Positions 23,451-34,840 of a DNA stretch of 64,000 nucleotides are shown here, piece by piece; the first letter of the stretch is position 1, and every line of letters starts with the position of its first letter. The notes beneath the pieces were generated by a model that worked only from the letters and a program-made list of their open reading frames with translations, was not told the origin of the DNA and did no database searches. The stretch is taken from contig JAQJVL010000665.1 in assembly GCA_035578905.1 (NCBI GenBank), positions 393,191 through 457,190 of the forward strand, written 5' to 3'. The position numbers and the translations under genes were made by a program. The DNA is from Stictocephala bisonia. Lineage: Eukaryota; Arthropoda; Insecta; Hemiptera; Membracidae.

Positions 23451-24040
23451 TAATTTATTTTACGATCTTCATGATTTATGATACAATATTTATATATTTA
23501 TTTATTTATGTTAAAAGAAAACAATGTATCATGTAACTGATAAGAACTATTTTTTCTGGAAAGTAAAAATTATAAAATCTATCAAACTTACTGAAAACAT
23601 ACCCATCAACCAGGTATTAAAATATAAATGTAATACGTTCTCGAATTTTTTTAGTAATAACGGTGTAAATATTATGTACAGTGAAAACTACTTAAAATTC
23701 CGATACTTGTGTTGTTCCAAAAACGATAAAAATTACTAAAACTTATAATAAAATTTTAAAATCTATATTTTATAACGCAAAGTTAAACAAGGAAAACAAT
23801 GGTGTGATTAGATTTTTATTACGCTTCTTAGTTTCTTAGAAAACAACCTTCTAACTCGGGTACACATAATTTCTGCGCCAAAAGTAGTTGAAATAGTATT
23901 GTCTCTAATATTTCTCTCCACAGAAACGGATTTCTAAGCTCAATAATGGTAATAAATTATTAATAAAAGTTGACGTTAATTCATCGTATTTGTCATTCAT
24001 ATGGTATTTAAGGAGTCACTTTCAGACATTGGTAGCAAAA

Positions 24041-24044
<4 letters not shown>
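23451..24044. other. AT-rich DNA, no gene seen
   Basis: Includes a 71-codon plus frame (23524-23739) rich in Lys, Asn and Tyr, as expected by chance at this composition. No feature recognised. Confidence 0.45.

Positions 24045-24095
<51 letters not shown>
24045..24095. repeat. (TA)n microsatellite, ~51 bp
   Basis: An uninterrupted run of about 25 TA dinucleotides, likely length-variable. Confidence 0.97.
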
Positions 24096-24098
<3 letters not shown>

Positions 24099-24227
24099 CA
24101 ACCATATACTTCAACTATTCCTTCTTAGAGATCAAATATTTTCAGATACCCCGGAATAATATTTCTATATCATTAAGATATTAAATATTACTACTAAATA
24201 ATATTAATTGAAAACACATTACCCTAT

Positions 24228-24880
24228 CCACACTCCCACACCTCATGAGAACAAACTGTCAGCTATGGACCGAGTTAACTGAGTTACAACAAATGGTCAC
24301 AGTGTAGGTGGAAGTGTTAACTGACAGGCTAATGGTATCGACTCCCCATCATCCACACTCCCATACCTCACGAAAACAAACTGTCAGCTATGGACCGAGT
24401 TAACTGAGTTCCGACAAACGGTCACAGTGTCAGTGGAAGTGTTAACTGATAGGCTAATGGTATCGACTCACAATCATCCACACTCCCACCTCTCACGAAA
24501 ACAAACTGTCAGCTATGGACCGAGTTAACTGAGTTCCGACAAACGGTCACAGTGTCAGTGGAAGTGTTAACTGATAGGCTAATGGTATCGACTCCCCATC
24601 ATCCACACTCCCACCTCTCACGAGTACAAACTGTCAGCTATGGACCGAGTTAACTGAGTTCCGACAAACGGTCACAGTGTCAGTGGAAGTGTTAACTGAT
24701 AGGCTAATGGTATCGACTCACAATCATCCACACTCCCACCTCTCACGAGTACAAACTGTCAGCTATGGACCGAGTTAACTGAGTTACGACAAACGGTCAC
24801 AGTGGCACTGGCAGTGCTCACTGATAGGCTAATGGTATCGACTGCCCATTATCCCCAATCCACTCTCCCACTCTTCACTG
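24228..24880. repeat. 125-bp tandem repeat, five copies plus a partial
   Basis: Units start at 24228, 24353, 24478, 24603 and 24728, each beginning CCACACTCCCA and containing CTGTCAGCTATGGACCGAGT. The junctions alternate: units 1 and 3 end CCCCATCAT, units 2 and 4 end CACAATCAT. The array may therefore have grown as a 250-bp dimer. The last copy is diverged and fades out after CACTCTCCCACTCTTCAC. Confidence 0.93.
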
Positions 24881-25715
24881 GAGAAAATCAAATTGACTTG
24901 ATTCCAATTTCCATTATATTAATTTAAAACAAGAGGTGAGAATGCTAGGTGCGCCATTGCACGAATAAATGTCTACATATTGAGTTTCGTCGCATTGTAG
25001 TTTAACTAGATTAGAGTATCGCCCAATGCCATAGACGTATATTGTTAAGTTATGTATTCGTGTATTTAAATTTAAATATTTAGTATGCCCTTTTTTGCGA
25101 AATGTAAATTAACTATTCGCCACAGATTTAGGTTTAGTGTTCGTGCTATTAAATTGTCTTTGTTGAAGAACAGATGAATCATCGTCAGGAGTTGTAGTTG
25201 TATATTCTTGTACAAAACATCAGCAGAGTATAAGAAGAATACGTGTAAAATCACTCACTATTGCCTTTATTATATATGTCTTACTTTATATGTAAGTTTA
25301 GTTTTAGCCTTGATTATATACACCTACAATAGATATTCCATCTTATATGAATAGTTCTACCTGTAATTTTGTTAGTTAGTGAGGACCGCAACCACAGCTG
25401 GTTTAAACTGCATTACATTTACATGGAACTGCACTAGCCCTCCACGATGGACTACAAAAACAGTTGATAAAATCAATGGTATTATTAGCATTCAGTAATA
25501 GTAATAACAGCAATGATTGTAATAATTATCAGTAATAGCAGTTAGTAAACCTGCTAAACCTGTGCACTATTTCTGTTTAGCCTCTAAAATAGAATTCGTC
25601 TTTTATAAATCGTTTTAAAAACATTAAGAACTAATTACGTAGCTCTACTACTTTTTAGCCATCTTTTCAACTGCCAGGTAACATTAATGTACATATACTG
25701 TTTGTCAGAATATTG
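24881..25715. other. AT-rich DNA, no gene seen
   Basis: No gene recognised. A short minus-strand frame (25072-25254) has no motif. Imprecise AGTAATAGTAATAACAGC repetition at about 25494-25543. Confidence 0.45.
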
Positions 25716-26079
25716 TATAGAAGCTAATTTAATATTGATATAGAAGCTAATTTAATATTGACATAGAAGCTAATTTAATATTGATATAGAAGCTAATTTA
25801 ATATTGATATAGAAGCTAATTTAATATTGATATAGAAGCTAATTTAATATTGATATAGAAGCTAATTTATTATTGATATAGAAGCTAATTTAATATTGAT
25901 ATAGAAGCTAATTTAATATTGATATAGAAGCTAATTTAATATTGATATAGAAGCTAATTTAATATTGATATAGAAGCTAATTTAATATTGATATAGAAGC
26001 TAATTTAATATTTATATAGAAGCTAATTTAATATTGATATAGAAGCTAATTTAATATTGATATAGAAGCTAATTTAATC
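25716..26079. repeat. 23-bp minisatellite, ~16 copies
   Basis: The unit is TAGAAGCTAATTTAATATTG plus ATA. Starts fall every 23 bp from 25718 to 26063 without a phase slip; only a few single-base changes occur (TTTATTATT, ATTTATATAG, GACATAG). High identity suggests recent expansion. Confidence 0.95.
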
Positions 26080-26534
26080 TACCGTCAACTGTTTTACACT
26101 GCCAATCGAATAAATAGCAGCTGCCTAAACCCTCAACATTCATAAAATTCAAATTACTGTGATTTATTCGGATACGGTATTAATTTAATGTTACCTTTTG
26201 GCTAAACAAGTGTATAGGTAAATCACTTGAAATGTCCTGGATATTTTTGAACTACTCAGAATGCAACAAAAATGTGTTACTAAATTTGGAATCAATATAT
26301 GAGTCATAAAATATATATTTCCATATTTTTTTACATGAAAAAATATAAATAACAAAGCCAAAATTATATACTATTCTAAAACACTACATTTATTGTTGTG
26401 TTGGAGAAAACTAACAAAATGAATTAATTTTTTCTGTCTTTCTACGCCAACGATATGTTTCTAAATTTTCAAATGTTTAACGTTGTATAGGACAACGGTT
26501 AAACACGTCTAATTTTTGCCGACGTGGTGGACTG
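26080..26534. other. AT-rich DNA, no gene seen
   Basis: No feature recognised. Confidence 0.5.
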
Positions 26535-26670
26535 TTAAACACGTCTAATTTTTAGTGGACTGCGGATGGCATGGTCCAAGGTTCGAATTCCCACTGAGCC
26601 AACAGTCAGTACTTCACTCGTTGAATAAAGTTCACGCATAGGCCTGTAGGACCATGTGAACCGGCGAGTG
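26535..26670 (+). mobile_element. tRNA-related SINE-like fragment
   Basis: The GC-rich segment contains AGGTTCGAATTCCCACTGAG, which fits the Pol III B box (GGTTCGANTCC). The minus-strand translation GSVGIRTLDHAIRSP is a typical read-through product of tRNA-derived SINE sequence in insect gene predictions. AAACACGTCTAATTTTTAG/GCC is duplicated just upstream (about 26502 and 26537). No complete A box or clear 3' tail was defined, so the edges are approximate. Confidence 0.5.
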
Positions 26671-27198
26671 AAGTTTTTAAAAATAAGGATAAGATAATTA
26701 AATTTAGTTTTCCTCCCAGCATTTGAAATCATCACTTCCTTGGAGTCAGGATACTATCCACAAGGCTTGAAAATGGCAAAAAATTTGAAGTGTAAGAGTC
26801 AATAGCTGAAAACGGACATAATTTTAGTATAAAGAAAATAGTGTACAGGAAAACTGTTCAGGTATCGTAGAATATATATATTATTTTTTGGTATGAATAA
26901 CACTTGAATTTATAGATATGCCGAATACCGTATTCAAATTGTCAACCCATTTCAGGCACAGGGGAGAAATTAGACAGTAATACAGTGCCCCAAGCGGCTG
27001 AGTCTCTCACTATTAAATCTAAGTGATTACTTACATATTACTTATGTATTCAATTAAAATATGTTGTTTTTATCTTTTAAGGGTTAAATATACATTTTTA
27101 CAAACATTCATCGTCGAACTTTTATTTATTATAAATATTTTAAGAGATTAATGATAAATGTGTTTATGGTATTCCACTGAAATTTACTCCTATGTATT
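26671..27198. other. AT-rich DNA, no gene seen
   Basis: No feature recognised. Confidence 0.5.
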
Positions 27199-27230
27199 AG
27201 ATTAATATAAAATCTCTTTTATATTAATCT
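27199..27230. repeat. Perfect AT palindrome, 14-bp arms, 4-nt loop
   Basis: AGATTAATATAAAA, loop TCTC, then TTTTATATTAATCT. No coding context; in DNA this AT-rich the chance expectation for such arms is higher than usual. Confidence 0.85.
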
Positions 27231-27414
27231 AGTAGCTTAATATAGTAATATACTGAAGAAGTAAACATAGATTGTATTTTAACTATTTAATAGTACATTT
27301 ATAGAATGCACCAGTGTTCTAATTCTTAAATATATTAAATCAGACTTTAATACGAAATAAAACTTGTACCTTTCCCGTTAAATCACTACCACTCCTTTTT
27401 TTCTTGCAGTTACG

Positions 27415-27450
27415 GTTAGGTTAGGTTAGGTCAGGTTAGGTTAGGTTAGG
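27415..27450 (+). repeat. Interstitial telomere-like (GGTTA)n, ~7 units
   Basis: GGTTAGGTTAGGTTAGGTCA then GGTTAGGTTAGGTTAGG: seven TTAGG units with one TCAGG. TTAGG is the ancestral arthropod telomere repeat. The tract directly follows CTCCTTTTTTTCTTGCAGTT, which looks like a splice acceptor, but no exon can be supported. It may be a double-strand-break repair insertion or simple-sequence growth. Confidence 0.85.
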
Positions 27451-30400
27451 TGGCTACTTAAGTTGAAGTTTGATACAAACTAGTAAATCCAATGATTAAC
27501 TTACCGCCGAATGCGCTCTCCATGTGTAAGTTCGTAGAAAGCGATAAGATAACGCCAGCGATATCAGATTCCTAGCGGTACTAAGTTGCAAATGCCTTAT
27601 GGACGCCAAAAGCTTAATAGACATTTTTCACGTGCTTTTTTTGTATTCTCAGTTCAGTATAAGACCGGGGACCCCACTACTTGTCTCTTGGGGCCTCAGT
27701 GATGAGTCATTAACATAGCATGTCCTTCAACAACGCATTTTTTTTTAGTTCAAATAGTTTATGTAGTACTGTAAATTATCACATAATCATCATAAGCTGT
27801 ATTTACCACTGTCAAAACTTATATACTGTACAACTGCCTAAAGTTGATATGTAGTTTATCCCCTCTACAAACAAAGAAACTAACTATCGATCATATGAAC
27901 AACAAATCGTAGAAGATATTATTTAACATAATAAATTAACAAACCATAATTAATATAATGTTCAGATTGAAACAACTACTCGTATTAGATTTTGAAAAAT
28001 AGTTTTGGTATCGTGAAGAATTACACTCAACTTATTGCAGTGATAAAATGAAAATTTTAAATACTAAGACAAATAGGAACAAGATGATTGACATTTGATT
28101 ATTAAAAGAGGATTATAAAAATATAAATTTAGCAAACAAATTTAACGATTATAGATACAAAAATAAATTATCAACGTAACAACAAACTTCATTGCTGAAG
28201 TATGTAAGGATAAGCTATGTTTAAGTATACACTTTCATTTTTTTATATGACGTAATCAAAAAATTATTAAAAATGTTGCTTCAAAAAATAAAACGAATGG
28301 TCTAAAGAGTTATCTGATTTTTTAAATATTAAAAATGTCCTAAGTTAGAAATTAATTAAAGTTGTAAGCGTAAAGAATACATTATTTTACAGTGTAATGG
28401 AAGGCCCTTTTTTCTTTTTTTTCCAAGAACATTTCCTATGAGTAAAATAAATGAATACCACTTCTTCAATAATTGTTCTTCTTTATTACTTCAATATTTC
28501 TGTAGCAAATAAAAAGGTAAAATTTTCTTAAGACAAAATTTATACGCAGATGAAATATATTTCGAGAAGTTTCTTTTTTATCTAAAATGATGTATTTATT
28601 AATTCAAAGGAATGTAAACAATGTTAACTTTAACATTTTATAACTCAACAAAAATAATTTTCATGTAACAAAATATAAATTATGTTTTACAATAATACAA
28701 AATGTCGTTCCTGGCCTCAGTATCTGTGAACAGAATAAAAGAAAAGATACATATTAGGCTGACTACTGAATCAAACTACTGAATGATTACCTTAATTTAA
28801 AACAAAAACCATGACTGAAGTTTGTTGAATATTTATTGTTGTTGAAAAAGAAAGAACTTTGGCAATCGGGATGATTTGAAAAACAAATTTCCTACACCTA
28901 CAAAGGAAAATTTTGAAAACTCACTAAGCAACGAAACAGGATGAAAATGAAGCCAAAGGTGGTCCAGATGACCGCACGTCATGCACACTTAACTACACCC
29001 AATCCGCGAAACGAGACAAAAACTACTCTTTTGAGACAGGCAACAAAAGAGTGAACGAACCACGAATGGCAAGACTCAGCAACGTGACCTCAGCAGAACT
29101 TACCAAAAACGACAAATGACTTCCCTATAAAACCTCGGTTGAGGTAGGGGTGAAGAACCAAAAACTAGGGTGAATTGAGCAATGGCGAAAGAGGATTTGT
29201 GCAACATCTTCGGACTTAACCATCCCCATCAGGAATATTGTCTGGACATGTCTTTACCTCGTCAGCCTGTAAAATCGTATTAAAATCTCTTTACCATACA
29301 AATGACCTTTTTTTTATTTACTGCATTATCATTTTAAATTTTACAAAAAACTTTAACATTTTGATTCAAAACTCATGTGCAAATCTTATCATTCTAGCTG
29401 TAACAGTTTTCTTAATTTTTTTAATTTTTCTGTTCGCTTTAAACAATCGTTATTATTTTTTTTTTATCATTAAATGTAACCAAGAATTAGTTACAAAGTA
29501 ACATTATAACCCATAAGTTAGTTTCAGTCTTCTATTTTGTTAAAATTAATCTACTCATCAAAATATAAAAATTAATTTTCTTATACTATATTTTATTTAA
29601 TTGTTTTGAAAGCCTAAAAATACTATTTAAGAACAGTAATAATTGAAAATTTTGGGAAATTAACTTTTCAAAACAGTGGTTTATCTTATACGATCCTAGG
29701 CGTTAAACCATATTTTTATTTATTTCAATTATAAGACCTATTTCAGAGTTCTATCTTTCACAAAACTCTGTTTACTGCTCACTTCGTCCTGGAACTTACG
29801 TACAGACCATTGATCTTGATTTACTCTTTACCGCTCTAGCTTGATTCTTTCTAACACATCATGTTCCCTCGACACATAAAACATGTACATACTGAAGAAC
29901 GCAGATATAAAATTCGGACGTGTTCTCCGAGAACTCTTCGGTGAATTTTCACAACAGCGTCAACTCACGTATTTATAGGATTTCTGTTTACACGACAGTG
30001 AAATGTATAAGTTTTACATCCATATACATTGTTTAAAAAAAAGGATCTAGGAAGGAAGTACGTCATTGATTACTGCTGATGAAGAAGATTTAAAAAATGA
30101 GACGAAACAGCATTCCAACATCTTTTGGCTAGTTTCCATTTTCTTAAAAACTATCTACTACAACCATTATTGCATTAAATTAACAAACATTAATAAATAT
30201 AATCAATATTAACTAGCCAATAGTAGGCCTATGTTAAAAAAGTAGTATGTTAATAAAGGTATGGGACATCTCGATAATGTATTGGTAAAACTAATCAGTG
30301 TATGAAGAGAGAACATGCGGCTGTCCTGTAACCTTGCAGTTATCGCAACAGGCCGTTTCCAACTAAAGTTACATTGAAGACATTATTCTTTAAAAAATAG

Positions 30401-31170
30401 CGTGTTTAAAATTAAAAGTTGACCTAAATAAACCAAACTCAATCGTTTGGTAATACAATCACTATTGTACTACCAAATAATAGTTATACACAGGGTAGTA
30501 TATTTAATATTCCTATGGAATAATGATTGTGACAATAACAACAAAATTAATTAATGTCTTATGTTAATTATTGCCATAAACTATTCACCTAGTGTATTTC
30601 TTAAATTCAAAAATCCAATCATTTCATTTTAATGCCATAACATAAACAACATACAATATCATTACATCATTATGGGAAAAAGTTACGCTTGGGCCTCAAA
30701 AAATGTGTAACTGACGAATCCTTCCATGTAGTAAATACAAAAATAACAATACAATAGAAACTGATTGTATAGTTAAATAACATTAAATATTAATTATACA
30801 TGCATTATTACATGTAATTAATAAATAATCAAAAAATTCTAATTCAAATTATCGTTTATTATTTTCTTGATAGTTACATTTACATTGCAGCTTTAAATTA
30901 TTATCTTTAGTAGAACTGATATTTAAGAGATAAACTAAATTAAGTTATATAAATAAATAACAACAAGTTGATGTTTAAAATGGAATATTAATGAGTAAAA
31001 ACAAATTTACAGTTTTGAACAATTTGTTTAATATAGTATAAGAGAGGACAACATTCTTTTATAAAAATGTTTAAGAAACGGAACACATGATTCATATTTA
31101 GGTGTATACCCAAAGAATGTTTTAAAATGTAATTTAACGTGCTACTTAATATAAAACTAGGAAAATATTT
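27451..31170. other. AT-rich DNA, no gene seen
   Basis: Long unique stretch. 27480-27720 and 28880-29240 are GC-richer than the rest; the latter includes ACCTCGGTTGAGGT (about 29132), a short inverted repeat, but neither has a convincing frame. The plus frame at 29238-29501 encodes a hydrophobic F/I/L-rich peptide as expected by chance from T-rich DNA. No RNA gene seen. Confidence 0.45.
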
Positions 31171-31486
31171 AAAACAGTCATGGTATTTCTGAAAAAAGCT
31201 TACTGAATTAGAGAAATGATTGAGAAACAGTCACGGTATTTCTGAGAAAACTTACTGAATTAGAGAAATTATTGAGAAACAGTCACGGTATTTATGAAAA
31301 AACTTACTGAACTAGAGAAATTATTGAGAAACAGTCATGGTATTTCTTAGAAAACTTACTGAATTAGAGAAATGATTGAGAAACAGTCATGGTATTTCTG
31401 AGAAAACTTACTGAATTAGAGAAATGATTGAGAAACAGTCGCGGTATTTCTGAAAAAAACTTACTGAACTAGAGAAATAGTCTTCG
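31171..31486. repeat. 52-bp tandem repeat, ~6 copies
   Basis: Unit starts (AACAGTC) fall at 31173, 31226, 31278, 31330, 31382 and 31434, a 52-bp period. Each unit reads AACAGTCATGGTATTTCTGA then GAAAACTTACTGAATTAGAG. It ends in a shortened copy before TCTTCGATTG. Confidence 0.93.
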
Positions 31487-31659
31487 ATTGACATTTTATA
31501 ATCATAATTAAATAAAAATCAACACAAACAGTAATTTTAAACATTTTTATTTAGTCATTACACGATACAACTGTTATCGTAGTCAAACTTAAGATTTTAT
31601 TGTATAAGAACGTTATAAAATAACGTGTAGATTGGCTGGCCAATTTCAACCATTCGATG

Positions 31660-32915
31660 ATAGATGTGATTGCATAAGGACCAATTAGTCGATTTTTGTC
31701 GTTAGAAACTATTAGTTTATTGGTGCATAAGGACTCGTTTTTGAGCTGATGCTAAAGGGAACATTAATAGCTAGAATCTACAGTTTCCGGTGACAACATC
31801 GTCAAGGTACTATCTACAATATTTACAAGATGACCAGACGTTTCGCCCATACTGTGATTTGGCATCCTCAGTGGTTTATCTGAGACTAAGTGGCAGTCTC
31901 AGTCTCAGAGAAACCACTGAGGATGCCATATCACAGTATGGGCGAAACGTCTGGTCATCTTGTAAATATTGTAGATAGTACCTTGACGCGGTTGTCACCG
32001 GAAGTTTCTAATAAAGAACAGTTGTAGATTCTAGTTATGACACCGGCCGCTTAAGCCTAAGATCTAAGGAACATTAATAGGTTGGTGCAAAAGAACTCAT
32101 TATTGGAGTGATGCATAAGCCTCATTAATAGATTGGCGCATAAGAACTAATTAGTGGAATGATTCATAAGGCCAAATTAATATACTGGTGCTTGATTCGA
32201 GAGATACATAAGGCCAAATTAATTCATTGGTGCTTGAGGACGCATTAGTGGAAACGTACATAAGGCCACGTTAATATATTGGTGCTTGAGGACGCATTAG
32301 TGGAGAGATATATAAGGCCACATTAATACATTGGTGCTTGAGGATGCATTAGTGGAGAGATGTATAAGGCCACATTAATAAATTGGTGATTGAAGACGCA
32401 TTAGTGGAGAGATACATAAGGCCACATTAATGTATTGGTGCTTGAGGACGCATTAGTGTAGATATATATAAGGCCACATTAATAAATTGGTGATTGAAGA
32501 CGCATTAGTGGAGAGGCTACATTAATATATTGGTAGATAAGAACCGAGCCAATATATTAATGTGTGACATTAATATATCTGTTTTAACTAATAAATTGGT
32601 TAATACGTACGATTTATTGCTTGATTGTTTTTTTATGTGCTTAGATGCTTAATGTCACGTTCGTATATTGTTAGATAAGAACCCATTAGTGAAGTGATTA
32701 ATAAGGATACATTAATATATTGATGGATGAGGACCAATTAGGGAAGTAATTCATAAGGACACATTAATATATTGGTGGTTAATGACTCATTACTGAAGTG
32801 GCCCACTATGTAATAAGGGTACATTAATATATTGGTACATGAGGGCACATTATTGGAGTGATGTAAAAGGGCACTACAACATATTGGTGCTTAAGACTAC
32901 TTTATTGGAGGAGTG
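31660..32915. repeat. Second 52-bp-period array, split by a palindromic element
   Basis: Units contain CATTAATATATTGGTGCTTG, AGGACGCATTAGTGGAGAGA and ATAAGGCCA. The best copies lie at 32180-32520. More diverged units flank them at 31660-31770, 32067-32180 and 32655-32915 (for example ACACATTAATATATTGGTGG near 32760). The foldback element at 31771-32066 sits inside a unit. The period equals that of the array at 31.17 kb although I see no sequence similarity. Confidence 0.85.
31771..32066. mobile_element. Palindromic element A, flanked by 13-bp direct repeats
   Basis: Two inverted arms of about 110-130 bp (CTAGAATCTAC at the left edge, GTAGATTCTAG at 32024-32034) surround a short core (TGAGACTAAGTGGCAGTCTC). 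They match almost perfectly except for about 20 bp extra in the right arm (TTCTAATAAAGAACAG). A tail of about 32 nt (TTATGACACCGGCCGC...) follows the right arm only. GGAACATTAATAG occurs immediately before (31758-31770) and after (32068-32080), so it looks like a target duplication within a satellite unit. Each arm contains, reading away from the core, CTGAGGATGCC...GGGCGAAACG. No open frame. It may be a foldback transposon or inverted terminal repeats of a Penelope-like element. Confidence 0.75.
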
Positions 32916-34712
32916 TGTAAGAATGTTTTGTTACATTATTTTTGAATAGTTAAAATAGAAAAAGTGTTTTATCTAGTTCATTTAAATTATAAGAATGAAC
33001 CTTTGTATATTTGTGTGTTACTTGAACGGTAAAATAGTTTAAATTTACTCTACAACCTTACCTTATTCTTACTTTTTAACTTTAAATGTATTTTACAAAT
33101 AATTTAAGTTCTAAAGCTTTATAGAGATACGTTGTTTGAATAAAGAATTTTCATAAATAATTATATAAAATAACGTTGATTTTATTTGAATTATAGAATT
33201 TCAAATTCTTAGTTAAGTAAATCAGTTTAAAACTTTGTAATGGCAGTGATGTTAGCTATGGATAATCTCACTGAAATTTTTAGAAGGGGGATTTCTAGAA
33301 GGATCCCAAGGTAATCCTTGTAAACGCTGGTCCAATACCGTCTTCTGGGATGATGTTGTGACATAATACACCCCCTCAATTCAGAAGGTTGTTGTATGAG
33401 TCAAGTGGTTGTAATCGTGGACACACATTACATCAGCATTAGAGCAACTAATTCAAATTTTTAATGTTACTATTTAAAAGAATTGAAGTAGTTTTTTACA
33501 GATATATTAAATTTTGAAATGGTACAGCACAAAATTTCCAGTGTTGTGTTGTATATTTCTCCTCTCAATTAATTTTTTTTGGTAAAAATCATTAAAGTAA
33601 ACATCTAAAACCTTTATAGTTCACTTTATAAACGGGTCATTGTAGAAGTTGAGGTTATGTTTGTTGATAACCACCTTCACTAATGGCATGAAGTAACAGT
33701 AGGGGTAATGAAGGGTCCAATCCTGCTGTTTATGAGACAGAAGGTTTACGATAATGTAATCTTGCCAAGCCAGCAGTCTCGGGGGAGTAGGTTAACCCAC
33801 ATATAATCCCCAGGATCAAGGTTTCTCCTGATTCGGTGATTGAAAATCATTACGTCTACATATCTAAACTATAGTCGAGTGACTTTGAAGATCTTGTGTA
33901 ACAAAGCTAAATTTCACAATCCCACCACTAATTGTGTATATTTTTAAATCTTCTTCTCTGAAATATAACAGGATACTAAATATATCTTTCAATCAATATC
34001 AACTTTGATGTATACATATATAATTATAATATAAGTATTTGATGCAAATACTAACATTGTTGCACTGAATACACAGTAAAATATATTTAAATAATAGAGA
34101 CAGTCGGCAAGTATAGTCTTACAACATTTTATACATTAACTGAACTGAACATTTTATACATTATATAAATAGCAGACGTGGTCATCCTAATGCCATGTTT
34201 CGGACATTAATTAAATCAAATAAACATAAATTGCTTTTATTATTCATACCGTAAACATTGCGAATTGTTTTTCATTGTTGAACTCATTCACAGTAGTGCT
34301 TTTATGGACAAAATACTCAGTAAATTCAACCTGGTCAATTGGTACATTTCCCAGCTGGTTTTATCACAGTTTCGGCTTGCAAATGACTGCCTTTACTGTC
34401 AGGACAATTAAAACAGAACTGCACAAATAATGTTGAACCTCTGGTACAAGATTTTCACAAGTTACACATTAATTTTAATCTAATTTACCTGTCATTTCTT
34501 CATAAAAGATGAACATTTGTTATGCGATCATACTTTTTATTATATATAGAAACAATCACTATGTTTAGGCACTTTTAAGAAGATTTCTTACAAAGGACTT
34601 GTTTTTCACAAAAGCTATTAAGCCTAGGCAATTTAAATTTTTAGCATATTTTTAGTAGAATATCTAAAAGTATGAGTAAACCTACTCATACTATTAAAAC
34701 AGCAGCCGTATC
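32916..34712. other. AT-rich DNA, no gene seen
   Basis: Unique sequence. Segments at about 33280-33430 and 33640-33850 are GC-richer (TCTCGGGGGAGTAGGTTAAC) and may be old repeat fragments, but I can name none. Confidence 0.45.
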
Positions 34713-34840
34713 TAAGGGGCTAACACGATGACTCGCCACACAGTTGATCCGGGTTCGACTCTCGGTGGTTCGGAGGTCCTAAGGTTAAGTGTTATAGAAA
34801 GCTTCTTAGCCCTAAACTCGCCTGGAAAAACAAAAAAAGC
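34713..34840 (+). mobile_element. SINE-like fragment with B box and conserved 3' tail
   Basis: GATCCGGGTTCGACTCTCGG holds a Pol III B box. Downstream, AAGGTTAAGTGTTATAGAAA then GCTTCTTAGCCCTAAACTCGCCTGG resembles the tail at 45871-45925 (AGGTTAAGTGTAAGAGAGGA ... GGTCCTAACTTTGCCT), and both end in A-rich sequence. A tRNA-like head and a shared tail fit a SINE that borrows a LINE 3' end. The head is incomplete. Confidence 0.5.

Noticed and set aside
25716..26079. CRISPR-like regular spacing
   Set aside because: Plain 23-bp tandem repeat without spacers.
27399..27416. 3' splice site before the TTAGG tract as proof of an exon
   Set aside because: The following sequence has no sustained open frame or recognisable protein.
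29238..29501. Small membrane protein (hydrophobic 87-residue frame)
   Set aside because: Phe/Ile/Leu-rich peptides are expected from T-rich DNA; no start context or conserved feature.
34713..34790. A tRNA gene
   Set aside because: A B-box is present, but no cloverleaf with acceptor stem and anticodon arm can be folded at the right distances.
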